Shown piece after piece: positions 55,150 to 64,000 of a stretch of DNA of 64,000 nucleotides. The translations under genes and the position numbers were made by a program. The first letter of the stretch is position 1. The number at the start of each line of letters is the position of its first letter. Under the pieces are notes generated by a model that saw only the letters and a program-made list of their open reading frames with translations, was not told where the DNA came from and made no database searches. The stretch comes from Beijerinckiaceae bacterium (GTDB taxonomy: Bacteria; Pseudomonadota; Alphaproteobacteria; Rhizobiales; Beijerinckiaceae): assembly GCA_947456505.1 (NCBI GenBank), contig CANGTC010000001.1, forward strand, positions 1 to 64,000. Direction: 5' to 3'.

Positions 55150-56172
55150 CTATTGAACGAGATCACGGACGCGCCGGGTAAGGTCGGAAGACGCAAGATA
55201 GACCTTGTCCAGCAATTCATTGATACGCTCGCCTGCGACCGGGTCGATTTCGACCCCCAACTTCGCCGCTTCGTCAAGCAAGGCGGAATCTTTCATGCTT
55301 TCGTCAAAGGCGCGACGTAAAATTTCGATTCGATCCCTGGGCACGTCCGGCGGCAGCACAAAAGGCCGTCCCATCACTTGTTCAACAAAAGCGATCTCGA
55401 AAATAGACCGGACCAAGGGATCGGGACTTAACTCCAACGCTGTCGGCACATTCGGATATTCCTTATCACGTTCCATCCCCAGTTGCATGACAACCGCAAC
55501 CTCACCTGCCTTTTCCCACGGACGGTAGCGGGCGCGGAATGCGGCGGAAGTACCGCCGGATATGTGGCCGTCGACCTCGCCCCGCTCAACCGCCATCAAT
55601 GCGGCCTGAGATCCTTCATACCCCTCGATCATCCGAATTTTAGAGCCCAATAATTCATTGAGAATTCGTCCGTAGATGGAACTGGGGGAAGTACGCGCCG
55701 TGGAAGAGATCGTCACCGGCCGGCCGCGAAGACCTTCCAGGTCTTTGACGCCGGTGGCGGCTCTCAAGAGGAAGAACCCTATTTCCTGCTGGGTTGAGCC
55801 CAGCCAATTGAATTTACGCGCATCGAACTGCACGCCAGCATTTTCGGGATAATAAAATTTCACCAGACCCGTGTTGCGCTGCAATCCGCCGATCACGCTT
55901 CCATCGCGTGGCGCCACGGCATATAGGTAATTAGCGGCCTTGATGCCTTCCGCTCCCGGCATGTTTTGTACGATCATTGTAGGAGCGCCGGGGAGATATT
56001 TTTGCATATGGCGGGCCAGAAGGCGGGCATATTGATCATACCCGCCGCCAGCAGAAGCTGAGGTAATCAGCGTCATCTTGCGATGTTTGAAAAATTCCGC
56101 AGCTTGCTGAGCCGAAGCAAGGGTAGAGTAAGCAAATAACAGGAGCGTGAAAAAGAGACGTTGCATGGCCAT
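55150..56172 (-). CDS. Orphan Bug/TctC-like substrate-binding protein (FYxGK subfamily)
   Basis: Signal MAMQRLFFTLLLFAYSTLASAQ; EFFKHRKMTLITSASAGGGYDQYARLLARHMQKYLPGAPTMIVQNMPGAEGIKAANYLYAVAPRDGSVIG. Confidence 0.86.
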   Translation of the reverse strand: MAMQRLFFTLLLFAYSTLASAQQAAEFFKHRKMTLITSASAGGGYDQYARLLARHMQKYLPGAPTMIVQNMPGAEGIKAANYLYAVAPRDGSVIGGLQRNTGLVKFYYPENAGVQFDARKFNWLGSTQQEIGFFLLRAATGVKDLEGLRGRPVTISSTARTSPSSIYGRILNELLGSKIRMIEGYEGSQAALMAVERGEVDGHISGGTSAAFRARYRPWEKAGEVAVVMQLGMERDKEYPNVPTALELSPDPLVRSIFEIAFVEQVMGRPFVLPPDVPRDRIEILRRAFDESMKDSALLDEAAKLGVEIDPVAGERINELLDKVYLASSDLTRRVRDLVQ

Positions 56173-56422
56173 GCCTCCCTCAATCGCCTTTACGCCGTAG
56201 AGGAGTTAAGGGGACAGAGACTTTCGTGGCGAATTCGATGACGCGAACGCCGTCAAGGGCTCCTGACATTTCCCGTCCCTTTGCTTGTAGCGACCACCCA
56301 GGCTGAAGATATTATGATGCCCGGTTTTGCCCGCTTCAAGGATTTTCGTGTGGGACTTGGGCGCCATTACGCCTGGAGAGCGACGTCGTCAGGCAAATCA
56401 GACGGACACGGCCAAGCGCGCC

Positions 56423-58783
56423 CTAACCACGCCCGGCGCTCTTGCCTTGCTGAATCGCGCGCCAAACTTTTTCCGGCGTTGCGGGCATATCCATATGCGC
56501 GACGCCGTAGTCTTTGAGCGCATCCACAACGGCGTTGATCGTGACCCCAAGCGCAGGGGTGGTGCCGCCCTCGCCTGCAGGACGAATGCCCAGCGGATGG
56601 GTTGTGCAGGGAATTTCGGCGAATTCGGCGTCAAAGGAGGGGAAATTGTCCGCCCGCGGCATGCAATAATCCATGAAGGAGCCCGTCAACAATTGCCCGG
56701 AGTCGCTAGCGTAGACGATTTGCTCCATCAGGGCCTGACCAGTCCCTTGTGCAATGCCACCGTGGGTTTGCCCATGGATGATCATGGGGTTCACAGCGCG
56801 GCCTACGTCATCGACGGTGGTGTAGCGGACAATCTCGACCGTCCCGAGCGTAGGATCAATTTCCACCTCGCATACATGCGCCCCATAAGGAAAGGCCGCT
56901 TCGTTCACGGTCTCGTCGCTAAAGGCGAAGAGGGGCGCCCGCAAATCATCGGGAAGGTCATTACGTTCGCCAGCGGCTCGGGCGACATCGAAGAGATCAA
57001 CGGAGGCCCCATCGGGCGCGCTGAAGCGACCATTCTCGAAGGTCACCAGCGCCGGGTCGGCGCCCAGCATAAGCCCCGAGATTTGCTTGCCCTTGGCGAT
57101 GATCTGGTTGGACGCCTTCCAGATCACGATGCTGGCGAGGCGCATGCCTCGGCCTGAATGGGTGCCGCCGCCGATGGACACCACATCGGTATCGCCAGTG
57201 ATGATGTTAACATTCTCGATGGGCGCGCCAAGCCACTCGGTCACAAGCTGAGCGAAGCTGGTCTCATGGCCTTGCCCTTGAGAGATCGTGCCGATCACCA
57301 CATCCACAACGCCATCCGGGCGCACGGTGATCTCGGCGCGCTCGCGCGGAACGCCAGTTGCCGTATCCACATAGTTGGCGACCCCGATGCCACGCAGGCG
57401 CCCGCGCGCCGCAGATTCCGCCTTGCGGGTGGGAAAGCCTGTCCAATCTGCAATTTCGAGCACCTGCTCGAAAACCGCATGATAATCGCCATTATCATAG
57501 ACCATCCCGAAGGGATTGAGATAGGGCAGGTCGGATTTGGTGAGCAGATTGCGGCGGCGAAGATCGAGCCGATCAAAGCCGCACTGCTGCGCAGCCACAT
57601 CGATCAGGCGCTCCATCACGAAAATCACTTCGGGACGGCCAGCGCTGCGATAGGGCCTTGTCGGCAGGGTGTTGCTGACCACGGGCTTCACCTTGAAGAA
57701 GGCCGTCGGAACGCGATAAATGCTACTCATGATCTCCACGCCCTTTTGCAGGGGCGAGAAGTTCGTCGTGTGCGCGCCGGCGTTGCCGATATTGGTTCCG
57801 CGCATGGCGAGGAAGGTTCCCTCGGCGTCCAGCGCGATCTCCACATTCACCGCGAGATCGCGCGCCTGATAGTCGCTCAGGAAAGCTTCGCTTCGTTCGC
57901 ACGTCCATTTCACGGGCAGAGCAACACGTCGCGAGGCCCAGGCGACCAGGGTGAATTCGGGATAGATCATCCCGCGCGTACCGAAATTGCCGCCGACGTC
58001 CTTCATGATGACGCGCACGTCCTCGGACTTCATGCCGAGCATATGGGCTAGATCATGCTTCAGGCGCACCGAGCCGCCGCTGCCTGCGGACAAGGTCATG
58101 CGACCAGTGGCGGAGTCATAGTCAGCAAGGGCGGCGCGGGGCTCCATGGGCACGCCCGCGACACGCTGCACCCAGGTGTCAAGCTTCACCACATGGGCGG
58201 CGCTGGCGAAGGCCGCCTCCGTCGCAGCGCGGTCGCCTACTTCGGCGTGGACGCAGACGTTGGACTCCGCATCGTCCCAAAGCTTCGGCGCGTCGGGCGC
58301 CGCCGTGTCCCATGTGTTCGTGACGGACGGCAGGATCTCGTAGTCCACAACCACCAGTTCCGCCGCATCCTTTGCGAGCGCCACCGAGGTCGCCACGATC
58401 AGGGCGACGATCTCGCCGACGTGGCGCACCTTTTCAACGGCGATGGGATAGTGAGGCGCCGTGAACACCGGCGTGCCATCGGGATTCTCGATGGCGATAT
58501 CGGCGGGATGCAGCGCCCAGACATGGTGTGGCAGAGGCTTCAGGCCGTCGGCCTGCTGGTCGGCGCCGGTCAATACGGCCTTCACGCCAGGCAGCGACAG
58601 CGCCGCCGATGCGTCGATGGATTTGACGCGCGCATGGGCATGGGGTGAGCGCAGGAAAAAGGCGTGCAGTTGGCCAGACGCACAGAAATCATCGCTGAAG
58701 CAGCCCCGTCCGGTCACGAGGCGAAGGTCTTCCTTACGTGTGATCGCTGCGCCGATTCCGGTCATCTTGGTGGTGGCGTTCAT
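56423..58783 (-). CDS. Xanthine dehydrogenase family molybdopterin-binding (large) subunit
   Basis: GIGAAITRKEDLRLVTGRGCFSDD; KDVGGNFGTRGMIYPEF; YRSAGRPEVIFVMERLID; GTISQGQGHETSFAQLV; AGEGGTTPALGVTINAVVDAL. Confidence 0.93.
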   Translation of the reverse strand: MNATTKMTGIGAAITRKEDLRLVTGRGCFSDDFCASGQLHAFFLRSPHAHARVKSIDASAALSLPGVKAVLTGADQQADGLKPLPHHVWALHPADIAIENPDGTPVFTAPHYPIAVEKVRHVGEIVALIVATSVALAKDAAELVVVDYEILPSVTNTWDTAAPDAPKLWDDAESNVCVHAEVGDRAATEAAFASAAHVVKLDTWVQRVAGVPMEPRAALADYDSATGRMTLSAGSGGSVRLKHDLAHMLGMKSEDVRVIMKDVGGNFGTRGMIYPEFTLVAWASRRVALPVKWTCERSEAFLSDYQARDLAVNVEIALDAEGTFLAMRGTNIGNAGAHTTNFSPLQKGVEIMSSIYRVPTAFFKVKPVVSNTLPTRPYRSAGRPEVIFVMERLIDVAAQQCGFDRLDLRRRNLLTKSDLPYLNPFGMVYDNGDYHAVFEQVLEIADWTGFPTRKAESAARGRLRGIGVANYVDTATGVPRERAEITVRPDGVVDVVIGTISQGQGHETSFAQLVTEWLGAPIENVNIITGDTDVVSIGGGTHSGRGMRLASIVIWKASNQIIAKGKQISGLMLGADPALVTFENGRFSAPDGASVDLFDVARAAGERNDLPDDLRAPLFAFSDETVNEAAFPYGAHVCEVEIDPTLGTVEIVRYTTVDDVGRAVNPMIIHGQTHGGIAQGTGQALMEQIVYASDSGQLLTGSFMDYCMPRADNFPSFDAEFAEIPCTTHPLGIRPAGEGGTTPALGVTINAVVDALKDYGVAHMDMPATPEKVWRAIQQGKSAGRG

Positions 58784-58785
58784 GC

Positions 58786-59607
58786 TCAGGCGTTCCGCGA
58801 TGAGGTGGAGGGGTGGAGGCAGGCCTGCACGGCGCGACGAACCATCTCGCCGATGACATGGGCGCGGTATTCGCTGCTGGCGAAGAGGTCGGCGTTGAGG
58901 TCGCCATAGGTCGGTGTGACGCCCATGAGCGCGTCCAGCGACAGGCTCTTCGACAGCGCCGCCTCGAAGGCCGGCACGCGGAATACATGCGAAGCGGCGC
59001 CCGTCACGGCGACGCGTACGCCTTGCGCTGTCTCCGCCACAAAGGCGCCGACCACGGCGTAGCGTGAGGCGGGATGGCGGTATTTGGCGTAGGCTGCGCG
59101 CTTCGGCGGGGGAAAGCGCACCGCCGTGATGATTTCTCCCGCTTCGAGCGCGGTCTCGAAGAGACCAGTGAAAAAGTCATCGGCCGCGATTTCCCGGCGG
59201 TTGGTCACCACCGTCGCGCCCAGCCCCAGCAGGGCGGCGGGATAGTCCGCCGCCGGGTCCGCGTTGGCGACCGATCCTCCTATCGTGCCGCGATTGCGAA
59301 CGAGGGGGTCGCCGATCCCTTCCGCCAGGTCCGCAAGGGCGGGAATGGCGGAACGCACGACGGAAGAGCTCAACACCGACACATGCCGCGCCCGCGCGCC
59401 GATCACCAGCGCGCCATGCTCTATTTTGATGTCGTCGAGTCCCGCGACGCCGCCCAGATCGATGATCGCCGACCAACGGGCCAGGCGCTGCTTCATCGCG
59501 GGCAGAAGGCTCATTCCGCCAGACATTGGCTTGGCGTCAGGCCGGGCCGCCAGCAAGGTCGCGGCTTCGTCGATGGTGGCGGGACGGAGATATTGAAAGT
59601 CATACAT
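58786..59607 (-). CDS. Xanthine dehydrogenase/CO dehydrogenase family FAD-binding (medium) subunit
   Basis: MYDFQYLRPATIDEAATLLAARPDAKPMSGGMSLLPAMKQRLA; DPLVRNRGTIGGSVANADPAADYPAALLGLGA. Confidence 0.94.
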   Translation of the reverse strand: MYDFQYLRPATIDEAATLLAARPDAKPMSGGMSLLPAMKQRLARWSAIIDLGGVAGLDDIKIEHGALVIGARARHVSVLSSSVVRSAIPALADLAEGIGDPLVRNRGTIGGSVANADPAADYPAALLGLGATVVTNRREIAADDFFTGLFETALEAGEIITAVRFPPPKRAAYAKYRHPASRYAVVGAFVAETAQGVRVAVTGAASHVFRVPAFEAALSKSLSLDALMGVTPTYGDLNADLFASSEYRAHVIGEMVRRAVQACLHPSTSSRNA

Positions 59608-59613
59608 GGCCGC

Positions 59614-60087
59614 TCACGCCCCCTTCATGGCGGATGCGCCTGCCTGGATGGCTTTCACTATATTTTGGTAGCCTGTGCAGCGGCAGATATTGCCCTCAAG
59701 CTCGTGGCGAACAAGGCGCTCGTCGAGATCATGCCCCTTGCGGCGCACCATATCGACAGCAGACATGATCATTCCGGGTGTGCAGAAACCGCATTGCAGA
59801 CCATGATGCTCGCGAAAGGCGGCCTGCATGGGATGCAGTTCATCGCCAGTTGCAAGGCCCTCGATGGTCAGCACCTCGGCGCCCTGACAGGCCACAGCGA
59901 GCACCGTGCAGGATTTCACGCCCACCCCATCCAGATGCACCGTACAGCAGCCACATTGGGTGGTGTCACAACCCACGTGGGTGCCGGTCATCTCCAAATG
60001 GTTGCGCAAGAACTCCACAAGCAGGGTGCGCGCCTCCACCTCGGCGCTTGCCAAAGTCCCATTTACGGTCATTGTCACTACGGGCAT
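59614..60087 (-). CDS. (2Fe-2S)-binding (small) subunit, xanthine dehydrogenase family
   Basis: [26 protein letters not shown]...[17 protein letters not shown]...[17 protein letters not shown]. Confidence 0.95.
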   Translation of the reverse strand: MPVVTMTVNGTLASAEVEARTLLVEFLRNHLEMTGTHVGCDTTQCGCCTVHLDGVGVKSCTVLAVACQGAEVLTIEGLATGDELHPMQAAFREHHGLQCGFCTPGMIMSAVDMVRRKGHDLDERLVRHELEGNICRCTGYQNIVKAIQAGASAMKGA

Positions 60088-60144
60088 GAATATCCTCATC
60101 GCGAGACGGACAACGGTGCTCTCACCGTCACCGAGGCGCCCCTT

Positions 60145-61155
60145 TCAGATGCCAAAGAGCCTGCGCGCCGTTCCGCCAGCGATGGCCACGCGGGACGCCT
60201 CGTCGAAGTTGCAGGAGTTAAGGAACTCGACCGGATTGGACTCGCCGATGGCGAAGGGCTGATCCGTGCCCAAAACAATCTTGTCCGCGCCCGCGATTTC
60301 CGCAACGAAGCGGATAGTCGCGGGATCATAGACCACCGTGTCGAAATAGAGTTTCTTGAAGCCCTCATAGGGGTCCGCATTATCAGCAGGGGCGGTCTCG
60401 AAACTGCGGCGCAGGCGGCCCAGAGCCATGGGCAGGGCGGCGCCGCCATGGGAGAGGATGAGATTGGCGCCGGGATAACGCAGGAGATGACCGGAATAGA
60501 GCAGACGCGCCACAGCAATGCTCGTATCCGTCAGGCGCCCGATGGCGCTCACCAGACCATAGGCTTTCAGCCGGTCATCCCTCGCGCCGAAGGTCGGATG
60601 CACGAACAGGGTCGCTTTCCGCTCCGAGGCCATTTCCCAGAAGGGATCGAGATCGGGGTCATCGAGAACGCCGGTGGCGCCCTTGGGCTGGGTGCCGATC
60701 ATGGCGCCGTGAAAACCTGCATCAAGCGCCTCACCCAGCACCTTGGCGGCGAGCTTTCCATTCTGCATGGGCACGGTTGCGAGCGGCACAAAGAAGGGAT
60801 AATCGCGCACGCCCTTCAACATATGCTCATTCAAAAAGCGACTCCAGTCCGCGCCCTCTTCGGCGGGAATGTCATAGCCGAACATATCAAGCCAGCCACC
60901 GACAACCTGCTTGTCGATGTGCTTGTCGGACAACCATTTGCGACGACCTTCGGCATCACGCATGCCCTTGGGGATCGGACGCTTGGCTTCGTTCTGGGCG
61001 AAGGCGAAACGCACGGCCTCGCCATCCACCATCATCTTGACAGAGGGAAACTGACGAGCATGACTGGTCAGCGCTTCGATGATGGACGGGGGAACATAAT
61101 GGGCGTGGGCATCGACGATCACAGGGCGTCTCCGGGTATCAGCTGAATCTGTCAA
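60145..61155 (-). CDS. Amidohydrolase family protein (ACMSD-like)
   Basis: VIVDAHAHYVPPSIIEAL; LFVHPTFGARD; LILSHGGAALPMALGRL; KIVLGTDQPFAIGESNPVEFL. Confidence 0.9.
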   Translation of the reverse strand: MTDSADTRRRPVIVDAHAHYVPPSIIEALTSHARQFPSVKMMVDGEAVRFAFAQNEAKRPIPKGMRDAEGRRKWLSDKHIDKQVVGGWLDMFGYDIPAEEGADWSRFLNEHMLKGVRDYPFFVPLATVPMQNGKLAAKVLGEALDAGFHGAMIGTQPKGATGVLDDPDLDPFWEMASERKATLFVHPTFGARDDRLKAYGLVSAIGRLTDTSIAVARLLYSGHLLRYPGANLILSHGGAALPMALGRLRRSFETAPADNADPYEGFKKLYFDTVVYDPATIRFVAEIAGADKIVLGTDQPFAIGESNPVEFLNSCNFDEASRVAIAGGTARRLFGI

Positions 61156-61526
61156 AGCTTCATTTCATCAAAGACACGCTGCGCTTCGGCGGTCGCATGG
61201 TTGCCCATGGGCACACCGCAATAGACCGATTGCTGCAGGATGATTTCCTTGATGTCGTCCTTGGTGAAGCCTGCGCGCGTGGCGGCGCCAACATGCAGGC
61301 GGAACTCCTCCCAGCGGCCCAGCGCCATCATGGTGGAGAGCACCATGTAACGGCGCGTCTTCTGGTCGATGGCTGGACGGGTCCAGATCTCCTTCCACAC
61401 ATAGCGCGTGATGAAGTTCTGAAATTCTGAATTAAAGTCGTTCAGATTGGCGAGGCTGCGGTCGACCCATTCGTCGCCGAGCACCTTGCGGCGGGACTCC
61501 AGCCCCTCTTCGTAATCATTGCTCAT
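61152..61526 (-). CDS. Carboxymuconolactone decarboxylase family protein
   Basis: GLESRRKVLGDEWVDRSLANLNDFNSEFQNFITRYVWKEIW...EEFRLHVGAATRAGFTKDDIKEIILQQSVYCGVPMGNHA. Confidence 0.93.
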   Translation of the reverse strand: MSNDYEEGLESRRKVLGDEWVDRSLANLNDFNSEFQNFITRYVWKEIWTRPAIDQKTRRYMVLSTMMALGRWEEFRLHVGAATRAGFTKDDIKEIILQQSVYCGVPMGNHATAEAQRVFDEMKL

Positions 61527-61643
61527 GGCCTGTTTCTGCCCTTGATGCGGAGGCTACGCCCCTTCTCTGCCTTGAGAGAATAGGTGGCTGATCTGCGCTC
61601 ACAACTTCGTATCGGGCAAGGGGCTTTGAGTTTTTGTCATCCA

Positions 61644-62576
61644 CTAGTAGGAGGGGTCCACAAGACCGGACAGATGTGGTTTGAAAGCGCGCTGCACCTC
61701 CTTTTCGAGCCAGATTAGAAATTGCCGGATCTTCCGATTTGGTTCGGCGCCCGCGCGCCAGACCGCATAATAAGCGTTGCTGGGGATGGCGGGGCCCAGG
61801 AAGGCGGTGAGGCGCCCGGTCTCGACCTCCTGGGACAGGATGGGGAGCTGGCCAAGCGCCACGCCAACGCCGTCCATGGCCGCCTGATACATCAACACCG
61901 AATTGGAAAACTCGATCACTTCGCAGGCGCCCAGCGAGAAATCGGGCCTGCCCTTGGCTTTCAGCCAGTCCGCCCAGTCATCGGGGCGGTTGCGCGAGAA
62001 CAGCAGGGGCACATCCCGCAACCCGTCTATGGTCGTGATCTTCTTCGAAGCCTTCACCCACTGACCGCCACAGATGGGCTGCACGAAACTCTCGAACAAG
62101 AGCCTGGCTTCAGTCCCCGGCCAGGCGCCAGAGCCAAGCTGGATGGAGACATCCACATCCGCCCGGCTGAAGTCAGCAGGGGCGAAGCCGGTCTCGATGC
62201 TCAGGTGAATGGAGGGGTGAAGGGCGCGGAATTGCGGCAGGCGAGGGATCAGAAACCGCATGCCGAAGGTGGACAGCACACGAATCCGAAGAGGCGTCGA
62301 GACCCGGGATTCCTGGATCGCCTGGGTGGCGGAGGTGATCAGGTCGAAGGCGGGCGCCACTTCATTGAAATAGGCCTTGCCGGGGTCAGTAAGGACGTTG
62401 GAATGGACGCCTCTGTGGAACAACCGCGCGTCAAGAAAAGCTTCCAAAACAGCTATTTGCCGACTTACAGCCGAAGGCGTGACCCCCAAGGCCTCCGCTG
62501 CGGCGGTGAAGTTGCCAACCTTGGCCGCAGTAACGAATACATGAAGCGGATTGAGAGGTGGAACGCTTCGGCTCAC
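61644..62576 (-). CDS. LysR family transcriptional regulator
   Basis: LNPLHVFVTAAKVGNFTAAAEALGVTPSAVSRQIAVLEAFLDARLFHRG; substrate-binding C-terminal domain. Confidence 0.94.
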   Translation of the reverse strand: MSRSVPPLNPLHVFVTAAKVGNFTAAAEALGVTPSAVSRQIAVLEAFLDARLFHRGVHSNVLTDPGKAYFNEVAPAFDLITSATQAIQESRVSTPLRIRVLSTFGMRFLIPRLPQFRALHPSIHLSIETGFAPADFSRADVDVSIQLGSGAWPGTEARLLFESFVQPICGGQWVKASKKITTIDGLRDVPLLFSRNRPDDWADWLKAKGRPDFSLGACEVIEFSNSVLMYQAAMDGVGVALGQLPILSQEVETGRLTAFLGPAIPSNAYYAVWRAGAEPNRKIRQFLIWLEKEVQRAFKPHLSGLVDPSY

Positions 62577-62694
62577 AGAAACGCCCCCATTGAGTTATTG
62601 TCATACCCAGCTAACCATAACGAAGTTGCGAGTCAAGTTCCAAACCCCGATCCTTCCCGAAGGGTGAAAACGCGCGCTTGGGAGGCGCTCAGAG

Positions 62695-63081
62695 GTGGAC
62701 GACCTTCTCGCACGCGCGCAAATGCTGCCGCAACTTCTTGGCGCATCACCCTATCTCCAACACCGTGGCCGCTTCGCCAATGGCGCCTTTCTCATGGAGA
62801 TCGGCGACGTTCCTTTCCATGCGGAACTGCGCGATGGATCTTTCGTGCATTACGCGCGCGGCCCGGCCTTGATGCGGCCCTGGCGCTTCGCTCTTCGGGG
62901 AGATGCTGAGGCCTGGGAGCGCTTCTGGCTCCCCTGCCCGCCGCCGGACTTCCACGACATTCTCGCGCTGACGAAGTTCAAGCGTTTCCAACTGGAAGGC
63001 GACCTCCATCCGTTCTTGAGCAACCTGCTCTTCTTCAAGGATCTCTTCGCCTTGCCCCGCACCCTTGGGGGCGCTCCATGA
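62695..63081 (+). CDS. Conserved-looking protein of unknown function, coupled to an alpha/beta hydrolase
   Basis: GTG start after CAGAGG; MDDLLARAQMLPQLLGASPYLQHRGRFANGAFLMEIGDVPFHAELRDGSFVHYARGPALMRPWRFALRG; ATGA overlap with the next gene. Confidence 0.7.
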   Translation: MDDLLARAQMLPQLLGASPYLQHRGRFANGAFLMEIGDVPFHAELRDGSFVHYARGPALMRPWRFALRGDAEAWERFWLPCPPPDFHDILALTKFKRFQLEGDLHPFLSNLLFFKDLFALPRTLGGAP

Positions 63082-63926
63082 CTGCGGCGCTCGAGCCCAT
63101 CATCGGCCGTTATCTCAGCCTCGAGGTCGGCGGAACGACGCATCGGATCTATTTTGAGGAGGCGGGCGCCGGAATCCCGCTTCTGTGCCTGCATACGGGC
63201 GGCGCGGACACGCGCCAGTACCGGCATCTGATGCTGGACGAGGCGATCACCGCCCGTTTCCGCGTCATCGCCTTCGACATGCCCTTCCACGGCAAATCAA
63301 CGCCCCCCGATGGCTGGGAGCTGGAGGAATACAAGCTCACGCTGGAAAGCTACACGCAGACCATCCTGGCCTTTTCACAGGCGCTGGGCCTTGATCGCCC
63401 GGTCTTGCTCGGCTGCTCCATTGGCGGACGCATCGTGCTGCATCTGGCGATTTCTCACCCGCAGGCCTTTCGCGCCATGGTCGGAATCGCCTGCGCCGTC
63501 TCAACGACGCCCTGGTATGACACCCAATGGCTGCATCGCCCGGATGTGAATGGCGGCGAAATCTGTGCGGGCATCGTGTCAGGCCTCATGTCGCCTGCAA
63601 GCCCCTCACCGCGTCGGCAGGAGACACTTTGGTCCTATATGCAGAGCGGGCCCGGGGTCTTCAAAGGCGATCTATTCTTCTATCGCCAGAGCCAGGGCCT
63701 GAGCGAAGGCGTCGCCAGCATCGACACGCAAGCCTGTCCTCTCTATCTCATGTCGGGGAACTATGACTTCTCCTGCACCCGCGAGGATATGACACGCACA
63801 GCGGACATGGTCGCCGGAGCCCGTCTCGTGGCGATGGAGGGCGTTGGTCATTTCCCGATGAGTGAGAATCCCGATCTCTTCGCCAGCTACCTCCGGCCCG
63901 TGCTGGACGAGATCTTTTCCCGCTGA
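63078..63926 (+). CDS. Alpha/beta fold hydrolase
   Basis: IPLLCLHTGGADTRQYRHLM; FDMPFHGKSTPP; VLLGCSIGGRIVLHLAISHP; MEGVGHFPMSENPDLF. Confidence 0.92.
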   Translation: MTAALEPIIGRYLSLEVGGTTHRIYFEEAGAGIPLLCLHTGGADTRQYRHLMLDEAITARFRVIAFDMPFHGKSTPPDGWELEEYKLTLESYTQTILAFSQALGLDRPVLLGCSIGGRIVLHLAISHPQAFRAMVGIACAVSTTPWYDTQWLHRPDVNGGEICAGIVSGLMSPASPSPRRQETLWSYMQSGPGVFKGDLFFYRQSQGLSEGVASIDTQACPLYLMSGNYDFSCTREDMTRTADMVAGARLVAMEGVGHFPMSENPDLFASYLRPVLDEIFSR

Positions 63927-63974
63927 GTACAATGACCCCGGGCGTCACAAACAGGCTGCATAGGAGAGGAAACC

Positions 63975-64000
63975 ATGACGCTGCTTGAAAAGGCCCGTTT
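63975..64000 (+). CDS. Truncated start of a further CDS (runs off the window)
   Basis: AGGAGAGGAAACC precedes ATG 63975; MTLLEKAR...; too short to assign. Confidence 0.5.

Noticed and set aside
59074-61146. 690-aa plus-strand ORF opposite CoxM/CoxS/amidohydrolase
   Set aside because: Low-complexity HGR-rich translation covering three convincing minus-strand genes; shadow ORF.
1-64000. CRISPR arrays, tRNA/rRNA genes, transposases, integrases, toxin-antitoxin or defence genes
   Set aside because: None recognised in the translations or by eye; no regularly spaced repeats noticed. Absence is not proven without tRNAscan/CRISPR software. The receptor expansion is therefore not obviously linked to a mobile element here.

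Overview
GC-rich bacterial window, probably an alphaproteobacterial (Hyphomicrobiales-like) chromosome. The taxonomy is inferred from gene families only. It is packed with transport-receptor and catabolic genes. I recognise about 60 protein-coding genes and saw no rRNA, tRNA, CRISPR array, transposase or prophage genes. The dominant theme is orphan solute-binding proteins (SBPs). Three are classical Bug/TctC proteins and ten belong to a divergent subfamily with an N-terminal signature close to FYxGKxIxxxxxxxxGGxYDxxARLxxRHxxxHIPGxPxxVVQNMPGAG. No TctA or TctB membrane component is encoded anywhere in the window. The receptors are interleaved with enzymes: SDRs, bicupins, Asp/Glu-racemase/arylmalonate-decarboxylase-like proteins, a PdxA-family dehydrogenase, UbiD, amidohydrolases, thiolase/DUF35, xanthine-dehydrogenase-type molybdoenzymes, a sulfatase, MBL and LLM enzymes. 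Two ABC systems of the NitT/TauT/NMT1 type lie in the first 16 kb, the second with three SBP-like genes. The best candidate for an undescribed system is the co-directional block at 37.4-48.7 kb, a repeated SBP + enzyme arrangement. It holds a bicupin paralog that has lost metal ligands, two AMDase-like paralogs without conserved cysteines, and a PdxA2-like dehydrogenase. I ran no searches; family names come from recognising motifs in the supplied translations.
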